From assembly GCA_037143795.1 (NCBI GenBank), contig JBAWXZ010000005.1, positions 62,001 to 126,000 of the forward strand: a DNA stretch of 64,000 bases. The letters are read 5' to 3'. This stretch comes from Firm-13 sp037143795. GTDB lineage: Bacteria; Bacillota; Clostridia; Saccharofermentanales; Saccharofermentanaceae. Position 1 is the first letter of the stretch; each line of letters begins with the position of its first letter. Below are positions 52,707-62,064 of the stretch, one piece after another. A program made the position numbers and the translations under genes. The notes below the pieces were generated by a model. That model saw only the letters and a list, made by a program, of their open reading frames with translations. It made no database searches and was not told the origin of the DNA.

Positions 52707-54152
52707 ATGAATGAACCTGGTGCAAGAAGAAACCGGTACGCATTTGGTCTGGGAACGATCGGAAGGGACATGACGTATACACTCTACAGCATGTATATGA
52801 CTTATTATCTTACGGAGATCCTTGATCTTCCCAATTCCACATTTGTCGGGGCCAGTATCATCATGCTTGTCATGAGGCTTTATGATGGATTCAATGATCC
52901 TTTTATGGGCTTTCTCGTTGATAACACAAAGACCCGGTTCGGCAAATTCAAGCCCTGGATTCTATTTGGAGCCGTCGGAACGGCGATCCTGACAGTACTG
53001 TTTTTCACGGATATGGGACTCAAGGGTACAGCCTTTCTTGTTGCCTTCGGCATCATATATGTCCTATGGGAGATGCTCTATACGGCAAATGATATCGCTT
53101 TCTGGTCAATGATGCCTCAACTCTCGGTTGATCAGAAGACCAGGGAGAAGATCGGTGCTTTTGCCAAGATATGCGCATCGATCGGGTTGGCTGTCGTTGT
53201 AGGAACCGTCGCATTTGTCCCGGGCTTACTCGGTAAATTTACCGGAAGCGAGAAGACCGGATTTACACTTTATACAGTCATCATCGTTGTCTGCCTGTTA
53301 ATTGGTACGTGCATAACACTTTTTTGTGTCAAGGAACAGAAAAATGTTTTTAAGGAAGAAGAAAAAGCTACGCTGCGCGATATGTTCCGTGCGATCACCA
53401 AAAATGACCAGCTGCTTGTTACAGCCGTATCGATGGCACTCTTCATGATCGGCTACTGCACCACGACAAGTTTCGGCATCTATTTTTTCAAATATGCCTA
53501 TAAAAACAAGGATATGTACACTCCCTTCGGTGTCATTCTCATCCTGACTCAAATCGTATCTTTTATTATTTTCCCGGTCTTCAGCAGGCGGTTCACCAGA
53601 AGGCAGCTGTATATGGGCTCTACTGTCCTGGTAATTGTAGGGTATATCTTCTTCTTCTTCGCACCCATGAATATGATTTTCATCGGAGCAGCCGGCGTCC
53701 TTCTGTTCGTCGGACAGGCTTTCATCTCACTTCTCATGCTTGTATTTCTTACCGACACAATCGAGTACGGACAATGGAAGCTTGGAAGAAGAAATGACAG
53801 TGTCACCTTTGCAATACAGCCGTTCATCAACAAGATCGGCAATGCAATAGGCACCTTTATTGTCAGTATGACTCTTATCATTTCCGGCATCAATGATGCC
53901 AAAACAGTGGATGATGTATCCGATAAAGGTCTTTTTATTATGAAATGCGCCATGCTCATTCTTCCGATATTCTTCATTGTGGCGGGCTACATCGTATATC
54001 TGACGAAGTTCAAGATCGATACAAAAATGTATGAAAAAATCGTTGCCGAACTCAGGGCCCGCGGTGACCTGGGCGACGGGGTCAAAATTCTCAAACGTCC
54101 GGGTAATGAATCCCAGGATATCGAATCCAAAAACATCGGACCAACAGAGTAA
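52707..54152 (+). CDS. GPH-family sugar symporter (MelB-like)
   Basis: 481 residues and about twelve helices. Helix I-II with RNRYAFGLGTIGRDMTYTLY and the cytoplasmic YDGFNDPFMGFLVDNTKTRFGKFKPWIL motif are diagnostic for the glycoside-pentoside-hexuronide:cation symporter family, including MelB. It probably imports melibiose or another galactoside for the alpha-galactosidase. AAGGAGG precedes the ATG, and the operon ends in a strong terminator. Confidence 0.93.
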   Translation: MNEPGARRNRYAFGLGTIGRDMTYTLYSMYMTYYLTEILDLPNSTFVGASIIMLVMRLYDGFNDPFMGFLVDNTKTRFGKFKPWILFGAVGTAILTVLFFTDMGLKGTAFLVAFGIIYVLWEMLYTANDIAFWSMMPQLSVDQKTREKIGAFAKICASIGLAVVVGTVAFVPGLLGKFTGSEKTGFTLYTVIIVVCLLIGTCITLFCVKEQKNVFKEEEKATLRDMFRAITKNDQLLVTAVSMALFMIGYCTTTSFGIYFFKYAYKNKDMYTPFGVILILTQIVSFIIFPVFSRRFTRRQLYMGSTVLVIVGYIFFFFAPMNMIFIGAAGVLLFVGQAFISLLMLVFLTDTIEYGQWKLGRRNDSVTFAIQPFINKIGNAIGTFIVSMTLIISGINDAKTVDDVSDKGLFIMKCAMLILPIFFIVAGYIVYLTKFKIDTKMYEKIVAELRARGDLGDGVKILKRPGNESQDIESKNIGPTE

Positions 54153-54190
54153 TCAATAACTTCAAGTGACTTATCAGGGGCATGTTCGAG

Positions 54191-54240
54191 CCCCCTATAG
54201 CAGCAAGACTGAAAGAGTCAGCTGCTATAGGGGGATTTTT
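54191..54240 (+). terminator. Strong terminator after GPH symporter
   Basis: 14-bp perfect stem (CCCCCTATAGCAGC with GCTGCTATAGGGGG) with a 16-base loop that holds a small GACT/AGTC hairpin, then ATTTTTA. Just upstream, GGGGC (54177-54181) can pair with GCCCC (54190-54194) and compete with the stem base. Confidence 0.92.
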
Positions 54241-54342
54241 ATAGTAATTTCCATTCATTTCCATTTTTGAATAAGATATACTGCCTGTATAGGAACTGTC
54301 CGTCATCAGCATCCACACCAGACAAGCCTGCAGAGGAAATAT

Positions 54343-55278
54343 ATGAGAAGAAAAAAGGAAGTACATGTGGAACTTCGCTACTATGAAGTGCCGCAGAATG
54401 AATATGCATTAGGTCTGTTGGGTGACAGCTGGAAAAGGATTTACCATAATCCTGTTGATGATCTGCATTTTCACAATTTATTGGAAATCGGTTACTGCTT
54501 TTATGGCGACGGCAAACTGATATTCGACGGCGGTTCTGTTATGTCCTATACAAACGGGTCCTTCACAGTGATTCCGCAAAACCTTCCGCATACGACCTGG
54601 AGTAACGGGGACGAGGCCAATTACTGGGAATTCCTGTTCATCGATGTTGATGCTTTGCTGGGCAGTGTATACAGTGAGGACCAGATTTTTGCCCATGAAC
54701 TGATCGCACGCGTCAAAAAGAAAGCGCATGTATTTCAGGAAAACGAAACACCGGTATTATCTGACAGTATCAGGGCAATATTGAATGAGAAAAGGGAGCT
54801 GCGGGAATTCGGGGCGGAAATCGAAAAATACCTCGTTCTCAAGCTGCTTTTGGAAATAGCGCGTATAAATCCTTTTGAGACCGAAAAAGGCGACCACCCC
54901 CAAAAACGGAGAAAGGTTATACTGGATTCACTGGAGTATGTTAATGAGAATTTCACCGAAAACATCAAAATCAAAAAACTTGCCGGGATTTGCCATCTGA
55001 GCGAAACGCATTTCCGCCGGCTGTTTGAGGATACAATCCATATGACGCCCGTTGACTACATTAACTTTGTACGGATCCAGAAAGCATGTGAATATTTGAA
55101 TAGTTCAAACGACACTATGGAAAATGTCGCACTGAAAGTCGGGTACATATCCCAGTCAACTTTCAACAGAAATTTCAGCAGATTTGTCGGAGTGTCGCCG
55201 CATAAATGGAAAATGGCAGCTGATAATTATAAGCTCAAGCTCCTGAATTACAGGATCACTGCACTCAAGGGATGGTAA
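54343..55278 (+). CDS. AraC-family transcriptional regulator
   Basis: 311 residues. An N-terminal cupin-type sensing domain (HFHNLLEIGYCFYGDGKLIF, FTVIPQNLPHTTW) and two HTH motifs in the C-terminal ~100 residues (KIKKLAGICHLSETHFRRLF and MENVALKVGYISQSTFNRNF, then FVGVSPHKW). This is the RhaS/AraC type which senses a sugar. It precedes the ABC importer and beta-galactosidase by 208 bases and likely activates them. GAGGA before the ATG. Confidence 0.9.
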   Translation: MRRKKEVHVELRYYEVPQNEYALGLLGDSWKRIYHNPVDDLHFHNLLEIGYCFYGDGKLIFDGGSVMSYTNGSFTVIPQNLPHTTWSNGDEANYWEFLFIDVDALLGSVYSEDQIFAHELIARVKKKAHVFQENETPVLSDSIRAILNEKRELREFGAEIEKYLVLKLLLEIARINPFETEKGDHPQKRRKVILDSLEYVNENFTENIKIKKLAGICHLSETHFRRLFEDTIHMTPVDYINFVRIQKACEYLNSSNDTMENVALKVGYISQSTFNRNFSRFVGVSPHKWKMAADNYKLKLLNYRITALKGW

Positions 55279-55485
55279 CTCTAAGCACTCAAATGGTCGA
55301 ATATGCACATTACGTGTACGATTACGAAAACATATCCTCCAAGATCCGTGTAATAATATGCACATAAATTGTCCGGGAATTCGAAAAAAATTGCACAATA
55401 TCACAATAAACAGGTTGGATATTGGCAGATTTATTCGATTTTTGCAGGCGATAAATGGATGAAACACATAATAGGAGGAAAAGAA

Positions 55486-56856
55486 ATGAAGAAGTTTTTT
55501 GCAATTATTTTGGCCGTTGCACTGACACTTTCCGTCACAGCATGTGCGGCGGCAAGTACTACCACTGACACAACAAAGGCCGCAGCAGACACAACAACAG
55601 CTGCCGCAGCAGACACAACAACAGCCGCTGCAACAACAGCCGCCACAGCAGCTGCCGGTGACAACACACTTACCGTATGGTGCTGGGATCCTGCATTCAA
55701 CCTCTATGCGATGCAGGAAGCCGCCAAAGTATATCAGAAGACAAACCCTGATTTTAAGCTGAATATTGTTGAAACACCCTGGGCTGATATCCAGACCGCA
55801 TTAACGGTTGCCGGAACATCCGGGGATTACAGCACACTTCCTGATATCTTCCTTTGCCAGGATAATGCTTTCCAGAAGAACGTCATCACTTTTCCCAAAC
55901 TGTTTACAGACCTGACTTCTTCCGGTGTCGCATTTGACCAGTTCGGCGCTGCAAAAGTTGCCTACTCGGTTGTTGACGGCAAGAACTATGGTGTTCCGTT
56001 TGACAACGGCGCTGTTATCAACTGCATGAGAACCGATATCCTTGAGAAGGCCGGTTTTACAATTGCTGATTTCACAGACATCACATGGTCCAAATACATT
56101 GAGCAGGGTAAGGTTGTCCTGGAAAAGACAGGCATGCCGCTTCTTTCCATGCAGGCCGGTGAATCCGACCTTATCATGATGATGATGCAGTCAGCAGGCG
56201 CAAGTATGTTTGATGCAAAAGGCAACCCGACCATCGTCGACAATGCTACTCTTACAGAAGTCCTCAACACATATGCCGAGCTGGTAAAATCCGGTGTATT
56301 GGTACAGGTTAACAGCTGGGACGAGTACATAGCTACTCTTACAGGCGGAACAGTTGCCAGCACAATCAACGGCTGCTGGATCCTTGGTTCCATCCAGACA
56401 GCAAAAGACCAGTCCGGCAAATGGGCTATGACCGATATGCCTAAACTGGATAACGTTGCAACAGCAACAAACTATTCAAGCAACGGCGGTTCGAGCTGGG
56501 CAGTAAGTGCCAATACCAAGAACGCAGCTCTTGCAGAGGATTTCCTTTCCAAGACATTTGCCGGCAGCGTTCCTTTCTATGAGACAATCCTTCCTTCATC
56601 CGGTGCCCTTGCCACATACCTCCCTGCCGGAACAAGTGCGGTTTATTCGCAGCCGTCTGAATTCTTCCAGGGCGATAAGATTTTCTCGAAGATTATCGAT
56701 TTCGCCGGAAAAGTACCGAAAAACAACACGGGCGTCTATTATTACGAAGCACGTGATGCAGTTGCTACCGCTCTGACCAATATCATCGCAGGCGCAGATA
56801 CTGCTAAAGAACTTCAGGCCGCACAGGATACAGTCGTATTCAATATGCAGGGTTAA
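55486..56856 (+). CDS. ABC sugar-binding lipoprotein
   Basis: 456 residues. Lipobox LSVTAC, then a Thr/Ala/Asp-rich linker of ~40 residues (TTDTTKAAADTTTAAAA, repeated TTTAAA units), then a type-B/cluster-G extracellular solute-binding domain (TLTVWCWDPAFN, WADIQTALTV, GVPFDNGAVINCM, NGCWILGSI). The linker repeats are low-complexity and could vary between strains. It gives substrate to the two permeases encoded next. AGGAGG precedes the ATG. A stem-loop follows. Confidence 0.9.
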   Translation: MKKFFAIILAVALTLSVTACAAASTTTDTTKAAADTTTAAAADTTTAAATTAATAAAGDNTLTVWCWDPAFNLYAMQEAAKVYQKTNPDFKLNIVETPWADIQTALTVAGTSGDYSTLPDIFLCQDNAFQKNVITFPKLFTDLTSSGVAFDQFGAAKVAYSVVDGKNYGVPFDNGAVINCMRTDILEKAGFTIADFTDITWSKYIEQGKVVLEKTGMPLLSMQAGESDLIMMMMQSAGASMFDAKGNPTIVDNATLTEVLNTYAELVKSGVLVQVNSWDEYIATLTGGTVASTINGCWILGSIQTAKDQSGKWAMTDMPKLDNVATATNYSSNGGSSWAVSANTKNAALAEDFLSKTFAGSVPFYETILPSSGALATYLPAGTSAVYSQPSEFFQGDKIFSKIIDFAGKVPKNNTGVYYYEARDAVATALTNIIAGADTAKELQAAQDTVVFNMQG

Positions 56857-56894
56857 TACTGTAGGTCGCAGTTGGATCAGTCTTTAATAAGAAT

Positions 56895-56936
56895 CGGGGA
56901 GCGGCTTGCCGGCTTGGGCTGGCAGGCCGTTCCCCG
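56895..56936 (+). promoter_or_regulatory. Intercistronic stem-loop in ABC operon
   Basis: 19-bp stem with three G-T or mismatched pairs (CGGGGAGCGGCTTGCCGGC with GCTGGCAGGCCGTTCCCCG) and a 4-base loop. There is no T-run after it. Placed between the binding protein and the first permease, it may protect the upstream mRNA and give the binding protein an excess, as in many sugar ABC operons. Confidence 0.55.
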
Positions 56937-56964
56937 TTATTAGGACAACAAGGGGGAAAAACAT

Positions 56965-57852
56965 GTGAGTAAGCACAAAATGATGCTTAGCAAAAAACAA
57001 AGCATTACCGGCTGGATATTCCTTGCCCCGGCAGTGCTGCTGATAGCAATATTCAGCTTTGTGCCGATGGTGCAGGCTCTATTATTGTCCTTTCAGAGTG
57101 GAAAAGGTGCAAACCTGTCATGGAGCGGGGCTTACAACTATATCCGCATGTTTCAGGACAAAATATTTCTGCAGTCGCTTTTAAACAATTTTATCTACTT
57201 AATCATACAGGTTCCCATAATGCTCGTACTGGCGCTTATACTGGCAGCAATGCTGAACAATAAAACGCTGAAATTCAAAGGATTGTTCCGTACGGCGATT
57301 TTTTTGCCCTGTGCAACGTCACTTGTATCCTATGCCATAATTTTCCGAACACTCTTTGCAAATGACGGACTGATCAACTTCTTTCTGATCAAGCTGGGTA
57401 TCCTTGATACCGGATATCAGTTTCTTACCAATACGACTTCAGCAAGAATTGTAATTATTATAGCGCTGGTATGGCGCTGGACCGGCTACAACATGGTGTT
57501 CTATCTTGCAGGCCTGCAGAATATTGAGTATTCAATTTATGAGGCTGCCAGAATTGACGGAGCATCGACTTTTCAGATATTCAGGAAAATAACTGTTCCT
57601 CTATTGAAGCCGATTATTCTGCTGACGGCTATCATGTCCACTAACGGTACGCTGCAGTTATTCGATGAATCTTTCAATCTGACCGGCGGCGGACCGTCCA
57701 ATACAACGATAACAATGTCGCATTACATATATAATATTTCCTTTAAATATGTTCCCAAATTCGGATATGCAGCGGCACTTTCCTTTTTGATCCTGTTCTT
57801 AGTTGCAATCCTTGCCTTTATCCAAATGAGAGTAGGTGACAAACGTGACTAA
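56965..57852 (+). CDS. ABC sugar permease, MalF-like
   Basis: 295 residues, six transmembrane segments, with the cytoplasmic EAA loop EAARIDGASTFQIFRKITVPLLKP, which contacts the ATPase. Start GTG at 56965 with AGGGGG in front. A separate ATG-TGA pair (56963-56968) overlaps it by two bases. No ATPase gene follows, so a shared MsmK/UgpC-type ATPase is assumed. Forms a dimer with the next permease. Confidence 0.9.
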   Translation: MSKHKMMLSKKQSITGWIFLAPAVLLIAIFSFVPMVQALLLSFQSGKGANLSWSGAYNYIRMFQDKIFLQSLLNNFIYLIIQVPIMLVLALILAAMLNNKTLKFKGLFRTAIFLPCATSLVSYAIIFRTLFANDGLINFFLIKLGILDTGYQFLTNTTSARIVIIIALVWRWTGYNMVFYLAGLQNIEYSIYEAARIDGASTFQIFRKITVPLLKPIILLTAIMSTNGTLQLFDESFNLTGGGPSNTTITMSHYIYNISFKYVPKFGYAAALSFLILFLVAILAFIQMRVGDKRD

Positions 57853-58672
57853 AAAAGAAGTTCGTTTGACAAAAAAGGGTAACGGAATCAGTTATTTTGT
57901 TTTGACCCTGGTGTCTTTGTTCTCTGTTTTCCCATTGGCCTGGATGGTAATTTCCGCTACAAATAAAAGTGTGGATATCACTAAAGGCGTACTTGTTCCC
58001 GGAACCGCATTTCTGGATAACTTCAAAAAGCTGCTTTCGGTCCAGCCGCTGGGGATTGCCATGACTAATTCATTTAAGTACGCGATCATTCTTACCCTTC
58101 TATCCTTGTTTATCTGTTCACTGGCCGGATATGCTTTTGAAATTTACCATGATAAGGGCAAAGATTTTGTCATGAGAATCATTTTGCTTGCGATGATGGT
58201 TCCGTTTGTTGCGGTATTGATACCTCTTTTTCAGATAATGTCATCGGCAAAGTTACTCAATACCACAGCGGCATTTATTCTGCCTTCCATTTCCACACCG
58301 CTCCTGATTATGCTGTTCCGACAAAGTGCCCGTTCATTCCCCAGGGACATTATCGAAGCTGCAAGGATTGACGGTCTGAAGGAATATAAGATCTTTGTAA
58401 AGATGTTTGTTCCTACACAGAAATCGACATATGCGGCAGCACTTACGATTACATTTATGGCTGCATGGAATGCTTATCTCTGGCCAATAGTAGTCATGAC
58501 AGACAAGAAGAGCATTACGATGCCTATGCTGGTTGCCAACACAATTCAAGGTTATGTCACTGATTACGGAGTCGTTATGATAGGCGTTCTGTTCTGCACA
58601 ATACCTACTGTTATCATTTTCTTCTTCCTTCAGAAGTACTTTGCAGAAGGAATTACAGGTTCGATTAAATAA
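57845..58672 (+). CDS. ABC sugar permease, MalG-like
   Basis: About 275 residues, six transmembrane segments, EAA loop EAARIDGLKEYKIFVKMFVPTQKS. Second half of the heterodimeric permease. The first residues overlap the preceding gene by about 8 bases, starting at GTG 57845 (or 57836), typical of translational coupling. The substrate of the importer is probably a beta-galactoside given the beta-galactosidase that follows. Confidence 0.9.
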   Translation: MTKKEVRLTKKGNGISYFVLTLVSLFSVFPLAWMVISATNKSVDITKGVLVPGTAFLDNFKKLLSVQPLGIAMTNSFKYAIILTLLSLFICSLAGYAFEIYHDKGKDFVMRIILLAMMVPFVAVLIPLFQIMSSAKLLNTTAAFILPSISTPLLIMLFRQSARSFPRDIIEAARIDGLKEYKIFVKMFVPTQKSTYAAALTITFMAAWNAYLWPIVVMTDKKSITMPMLVANTIQGYVTDYGVVMIGVLFCTIPTVIIFFFLQKYFAEGITGSIK

Positions 58673-58728
58673 TTACCGGACAGGTATCAGACTTACTTTT
58701 TTATTACCTCAAGATTTGGAGGCTTGTT

Positions 58729-61700
58729 ATGCAGCGCTTTGATCATGATAAGACAAAAGACCCCGCTTTTTTTGCCGACAAACGACTGGATGCCCATTCC
58801 GACCATCGGTACTATTCTTCCTTGCCGGCCGCAGCCTTGCCGGCTGCAGACCATGATGATTTTCGTGTTTCATTAAACGGACTGTGGAAGTTTTCGTATG
58901 CCGTCAACTATAACTCGGCGATTCCAGGATTTGAAAACTGCGATTATGATTGCCGCTCCTGGGCAGATATCCGCGTACCTGCGAACATTCAGATGGAGGG
59001 TTACGATTCTCCGCAATATGCTAATGTCCAGTATCCCTGGGATGGGCGTGAGCAGCTCAAACCCAACGAGGTGCCGGAAAGATTCAATCCCGTCGCAAGC
59101 TACGTGAAGTATTTCATTGTGCCGGAGGAAATGAAAGATAAGGAATTATGCATATCCTTCCAGGGTGTCGAAAGCAGCATGGCCGTATGGCTGAACGGCA
59201 AGTATGCAGGGTACACTACCGACAGTTTCACACCGGCTGATTTCCTGCTGACTCCCTATCTCACGGAAGGGGAGAACAAGCTGGCTGTACAGGTATATAA
59301 ATGGAGCGCAGCCAGCTGGTGCGAAGATCAGGACTTTTTCCGTTTTTCCGGGATCTTCCGTGATGTTTATTTGTATGCGGTTCCCCGCGTGCATATAGCC
59401 GATATGAAAGTCAGCGTAATTCTGAACGACATCTTTACCGCAGCTGATTTGATCGTGGATATGAAGTCGGTTGGCAGCGGCAGCGCCTGCCTGACCCTTA
59501 TGGACAACGGCCGCCAGGTCGTTTCCGGCAACTGTAAGCTCGAAGGGCAGGCAACCTGTAAAATACAAGTTGCCGAGCCCAGGCTGTGGAGTGCTGAGAA
59601 TCCATATCTATATGATCTGATTATTGAGGTTCAGGATGAATCCGGCAGCACAATTGAGGTTATTCCTCAAAAAGTCGGTTTCAGGCGTTTTGAAATCAAA
59701 GACAGCATTATGCTTTTAAACGGCAGCAGAATTGTATTCAAAGGTGTCAACCGCCATGAGTTCAGTGCCGTATCCGGCCGTTGTGTGTCCAAAGAAGAAA
59801 TGATTCAGGACATCGTGACTATGAAGCAAAATAACATCAATGCCATACGTACATCGCATTATCCGAATGATTCATACCTGTATCATTTGTGCGATGAATA
59901 TGGAATCTATATGATCGATGAAGCAAACATGGAGTCACATGGCTCATGGGATGCGTATCTGAGCGGACAGACGCCAATAGAAGAGGTTGTACCCGGTGAC
60001 AGGCCGGAGTGGCTGGCACCTATGCTTGACCGTGTCAATTCTGTTTATCAGAGAGACAAGAATCATCCCTGCGTGCTGATATGGTCCTGCGGGAACGAGT
60101 CCTTCGGCGGCAAAAATATTTTCGAGATGTCGCAGCTTTTCCGTGCGCTCGATCCGACCCGTCCGGTGCATTATGAGGGTGTTGCCCACGACAGGAGATA
60201 CAATGACACCACCGATATTGAAAGCCGTATGTATCCTCCGGTCGGCGAGATTCAGGAATACCTGAAAATAAACAGGGACAAACCGTATATCTGCTGCGAG
60301 TATGTGCATGCCATGGGCAATTCCTGCGGCGCAATGTTCAAGTATACCGATCTTGCCGATACGGAGCCCCTGTACCAGGGCGGGTTTATCTGGGACTACA
60401 TTGACCAGTCCCTCTTTGCTAAAGACCGGTACGGCAATGATTATCAGGCTTACGGCGGAGACTTTGACGACCGTCCCTGCGATTACAACTTCTGCGGCAA
60501 CGGTATTGTGTATGCCGGAGCCCGTGACGCTTCACCCAAAATGTCCGAAGTAAAATTCAATTACCAGAATATTCAGGCAAAGGTTAACAGGACCACTGCT
60601 GTTATTATGAATCGAAACCTGTTTATTGGAACCGGTACATACAACTGTTTTGTCACTGTCCAAAAAGACGGCAGATTCATTTCCCGTAAAGAGATGCAGA
60701 CAGATGTCGGACCGCAGAGCCAAAAGACATACCCGCTGCCTCTCCCGGAATTTCAGGAGCCGGGTGAATATGCCGTTACAGTTTCATTTGAACTAAAAGA
60801 AGATACCATATGGGCATCCAGGGGCCACGAGGTGGCATTCGGACAGGGTATTTATAAAGTGCCGCAGAAAGCTGCGGCCATTCGCGGGCAGTTTGAAGTG
60901 ACACGCGGCTATCAGAATATAGGTGTAAGGGGAGCGGATTTTGATGTCCTGTTCTCCGCACTGCACGGCGGTCTTGTGTCCTACCGATACGGCGGCAAAG
61001 AGCTGATCAAAGGGATTCCCATGCCGAATTTCTGGCGTGCCCCCAATGACAACGACCGCGGCAACCTGATGCCGGCGCGCTACAGCCAGTGGAAAATTGC
61101 CAGCCTTTACCTGTCGCACAGGCCGGTCGGCAAAAAAGATACGCTGCAGCCGGAACTTACGGTGAATGAGAATTGTGCGGAAATTAAATTCCGCTATGCC
61201 ATGCCCACCGTACCCGCTTCCGAATGCAGTCTGACCTACCGTGTATATGGGGACGGCACCATAAAAACGAGCCTCGCATACGATCCCGTAAAAACACTTG
61301 GGGACATGCCGGAATTTGGCGTCATGTTTAAATTTGACGCTGATTATAACCGCACGGAGTGGTACGGCCTCGGGCCGGATGAGACATATGCAGACCGGAA
61401 CAGAGGTGCCAGACTGGGAATTTATTCCGAGAATGTTGCAGATGCTATGGCAAAATACCTGGTACCGCAGGAATGCGGGAATAAAACAGGGGTTCGCTGG
61501 GCAAAGATTGCAGATCGAAAAGGGCGCGGCATATTGTTCAGCGGCGATGAGATCTACTTCTCCGCACTTCCGTACACACCTCACGAGCTCGAGAATGCCC
61601 GTCATCCTTTTGAATTGCCGAATGTGCATTACACAATTGTACGGGTCGCACAGAGGCAGATGGGTCTGGCAGGGGACGATAGCTGGGGTGCGCGCACGCA

Positions 61701-61764
61701 TGAAGAATATCTGCTGGATGTCAGCTCGCCTTTGTTGTTCGAATTCAGTTTCAAGGGTATCTGA
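58729..61764 (+). CDS. lacZ: Beta-galactosidase, GH2
   Basis: 1011 residues, close to LacZ. N-terminal sugar-binding domain, two immunoglobulin-like domains, TIM barrel with KGVNRHEFSAVSG, WSCGNESFGG (acid/base Glu, ~457) and YICCEYVHAMGNS (nucleophile Glu, ~524), then the C-terminal LacZ domain 5 (RAPNDNDRGN). No signal peptide, so it works on sugar imported by the ABC system. TTGGAGG precedes the ATG. Ends in a strong terminator. Confidence 0.95.
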   Translation: MQRFDHDKTKDPAFFADKRLDAHSDHRYYSSLPAAALPAADHDDFRVSLNGLWKFSYAVNYNSAIPGFENCDYDCRSWADIRVPANIQMEGYDSPQYANVQYPWDGREQLKPNEVPERFNPVASYVKYFIVPEEMKDKELCISFQGVESSMAVWLNGKYAGYTTDSFTPADFLLTPYLTEGENKLAVQVYKWSAASWCEDQDFFRFSGIFRDVYLYAVPRVHIADMKVSVILNDIFTAADLIVDMKSVGSGSACLTLMDNGRQVVSGNCKLEGQATCKIQVAEPRLWSAENPYLYDLIIEVQDESGSTIEVIPQKVGFRRFEIKDSIMLLNGSRIVFKGVNRHEFSAVSGRCVSKEEMIQDIVTMKQNNINAIRTSHYPNDSYLYHLCDEYGIYMIDEANMESHGSWDAYLSGQTPIEEVVPGDRPEWLAPMLDRVNSVYQRDKNHPCVLIWSCGNESFGGKNIFEMSQLFRALDPTRPVHYEGVAHDRRYNDTTDIESRMYPPVGEIQEYLKINRDKPYICCEYVHAMGNSCGAMFKYTDLADTEPLYQGGFIWDYIDQSLFAKDRYGNDYQAYGGDFDDRPCDYNFCGNGIVYAGARDASPKMSEVKFNYQNIQAKVNRTTAVIMNRNLFIGTGTYNCFVTVQKDGRFISRKEMQTDVGPQSQKTYPLPLPEFQEPGEYAVTVSFELKEDTIWASRGHEVAFGQGIYKVPQKAAAIRGQFEVTRGYQNIGVRGADFDVLFSALHGGLVSYRYGGKELIKGIPMPNFWRAPNDNDRGNLMPARYSQWKIASLYLSHRPVGKKDTLQPELTVNENCAEIKFRYAMPTVPASECSLTYRVYGDGTIKTSLAYDPVKTLGDMPEFGVMFKFDADYNRTEWYGLGPDETYADRNRGARLGIYSENVADAMAKYLVPQECGNKTGVRWAKIADRKGRGILFSGDEIYFSALPYTPHELENARHPFELPNVHYTIVRVAQRQMGLAGDDSWGARTHEEYLLDVSSPLLFEFSFKGI

Positions 61765-61837
61765 TTAATAATGCCGGCAGGTTTTCAGGCAGGAGACCAG
61801 GAGCAAATCGAAGCCGCTGAGCACAATACGAAACATG

Positions 61838-61889
61838 CTCCCCTGAGCAGACAGACACATAAAATGTCTGCTGCCGGGGGAGTTTTTTT
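61838..61889 (+). terminator. Terminator after beta-galactosidase
   Basis: CTCCCC-TGA-GCAGACA pairs with TGTCTGC-TGCC-GGGGGAG, with an internal loop, followed by TTTTTTT. Typical for the end of the ABC-lacZ transcript. Confidence 0.9.
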
Positions 61890-61981
61890 GCATGTCGATA
61901 TGGGAAGTCCTGATTTGGAGAAACGCGCGGACACACTGTTTTGTGGAATAGAAAAATATTTAAAAAAATTCAATTTGCCTA

Positions 61982-62010
61982 TTTACAAAACATTGCACTG
62001 GGTATATAGT
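61982..62010 (+). promoter_or_regulatory. Promoter of GntR-ABC operon
   Basis: TTTACA (61982-61987), 17-base spacer, TATAGT (62005-62010). The operator begins inside the -10 box. AAGGAGG and the TTG start follow 45-55 bases on. Confidence 0.65.
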
Positions 62011-62032
62011 TAGTTACAGAAGCAACTAACTA
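62007..62032. promoter_or_regulatory. GntR/YtrA operator
   Basis: Perfect 9-bp inverted repeat TAGTTAGTT / AACTAACTA with an 8-base spacer, overlapping the -10 box and start site. It contains nested TTAGTT/AACTAA units. The adjacent GntR gene is the natural regulator. Confidence 0.7.
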
Positions 62033-62064
62033 GTTAAGCAACTGGGTAAAAAGGAGGAATCCAA

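Noticed and set aside
54177..54195. T-arm-like GGGGC-ATGTTCGA-GCCCC as part of a tRNA
   Set aside because: No acceptor, D-arm or anticodon arm around it; it belongs to the terminator region.
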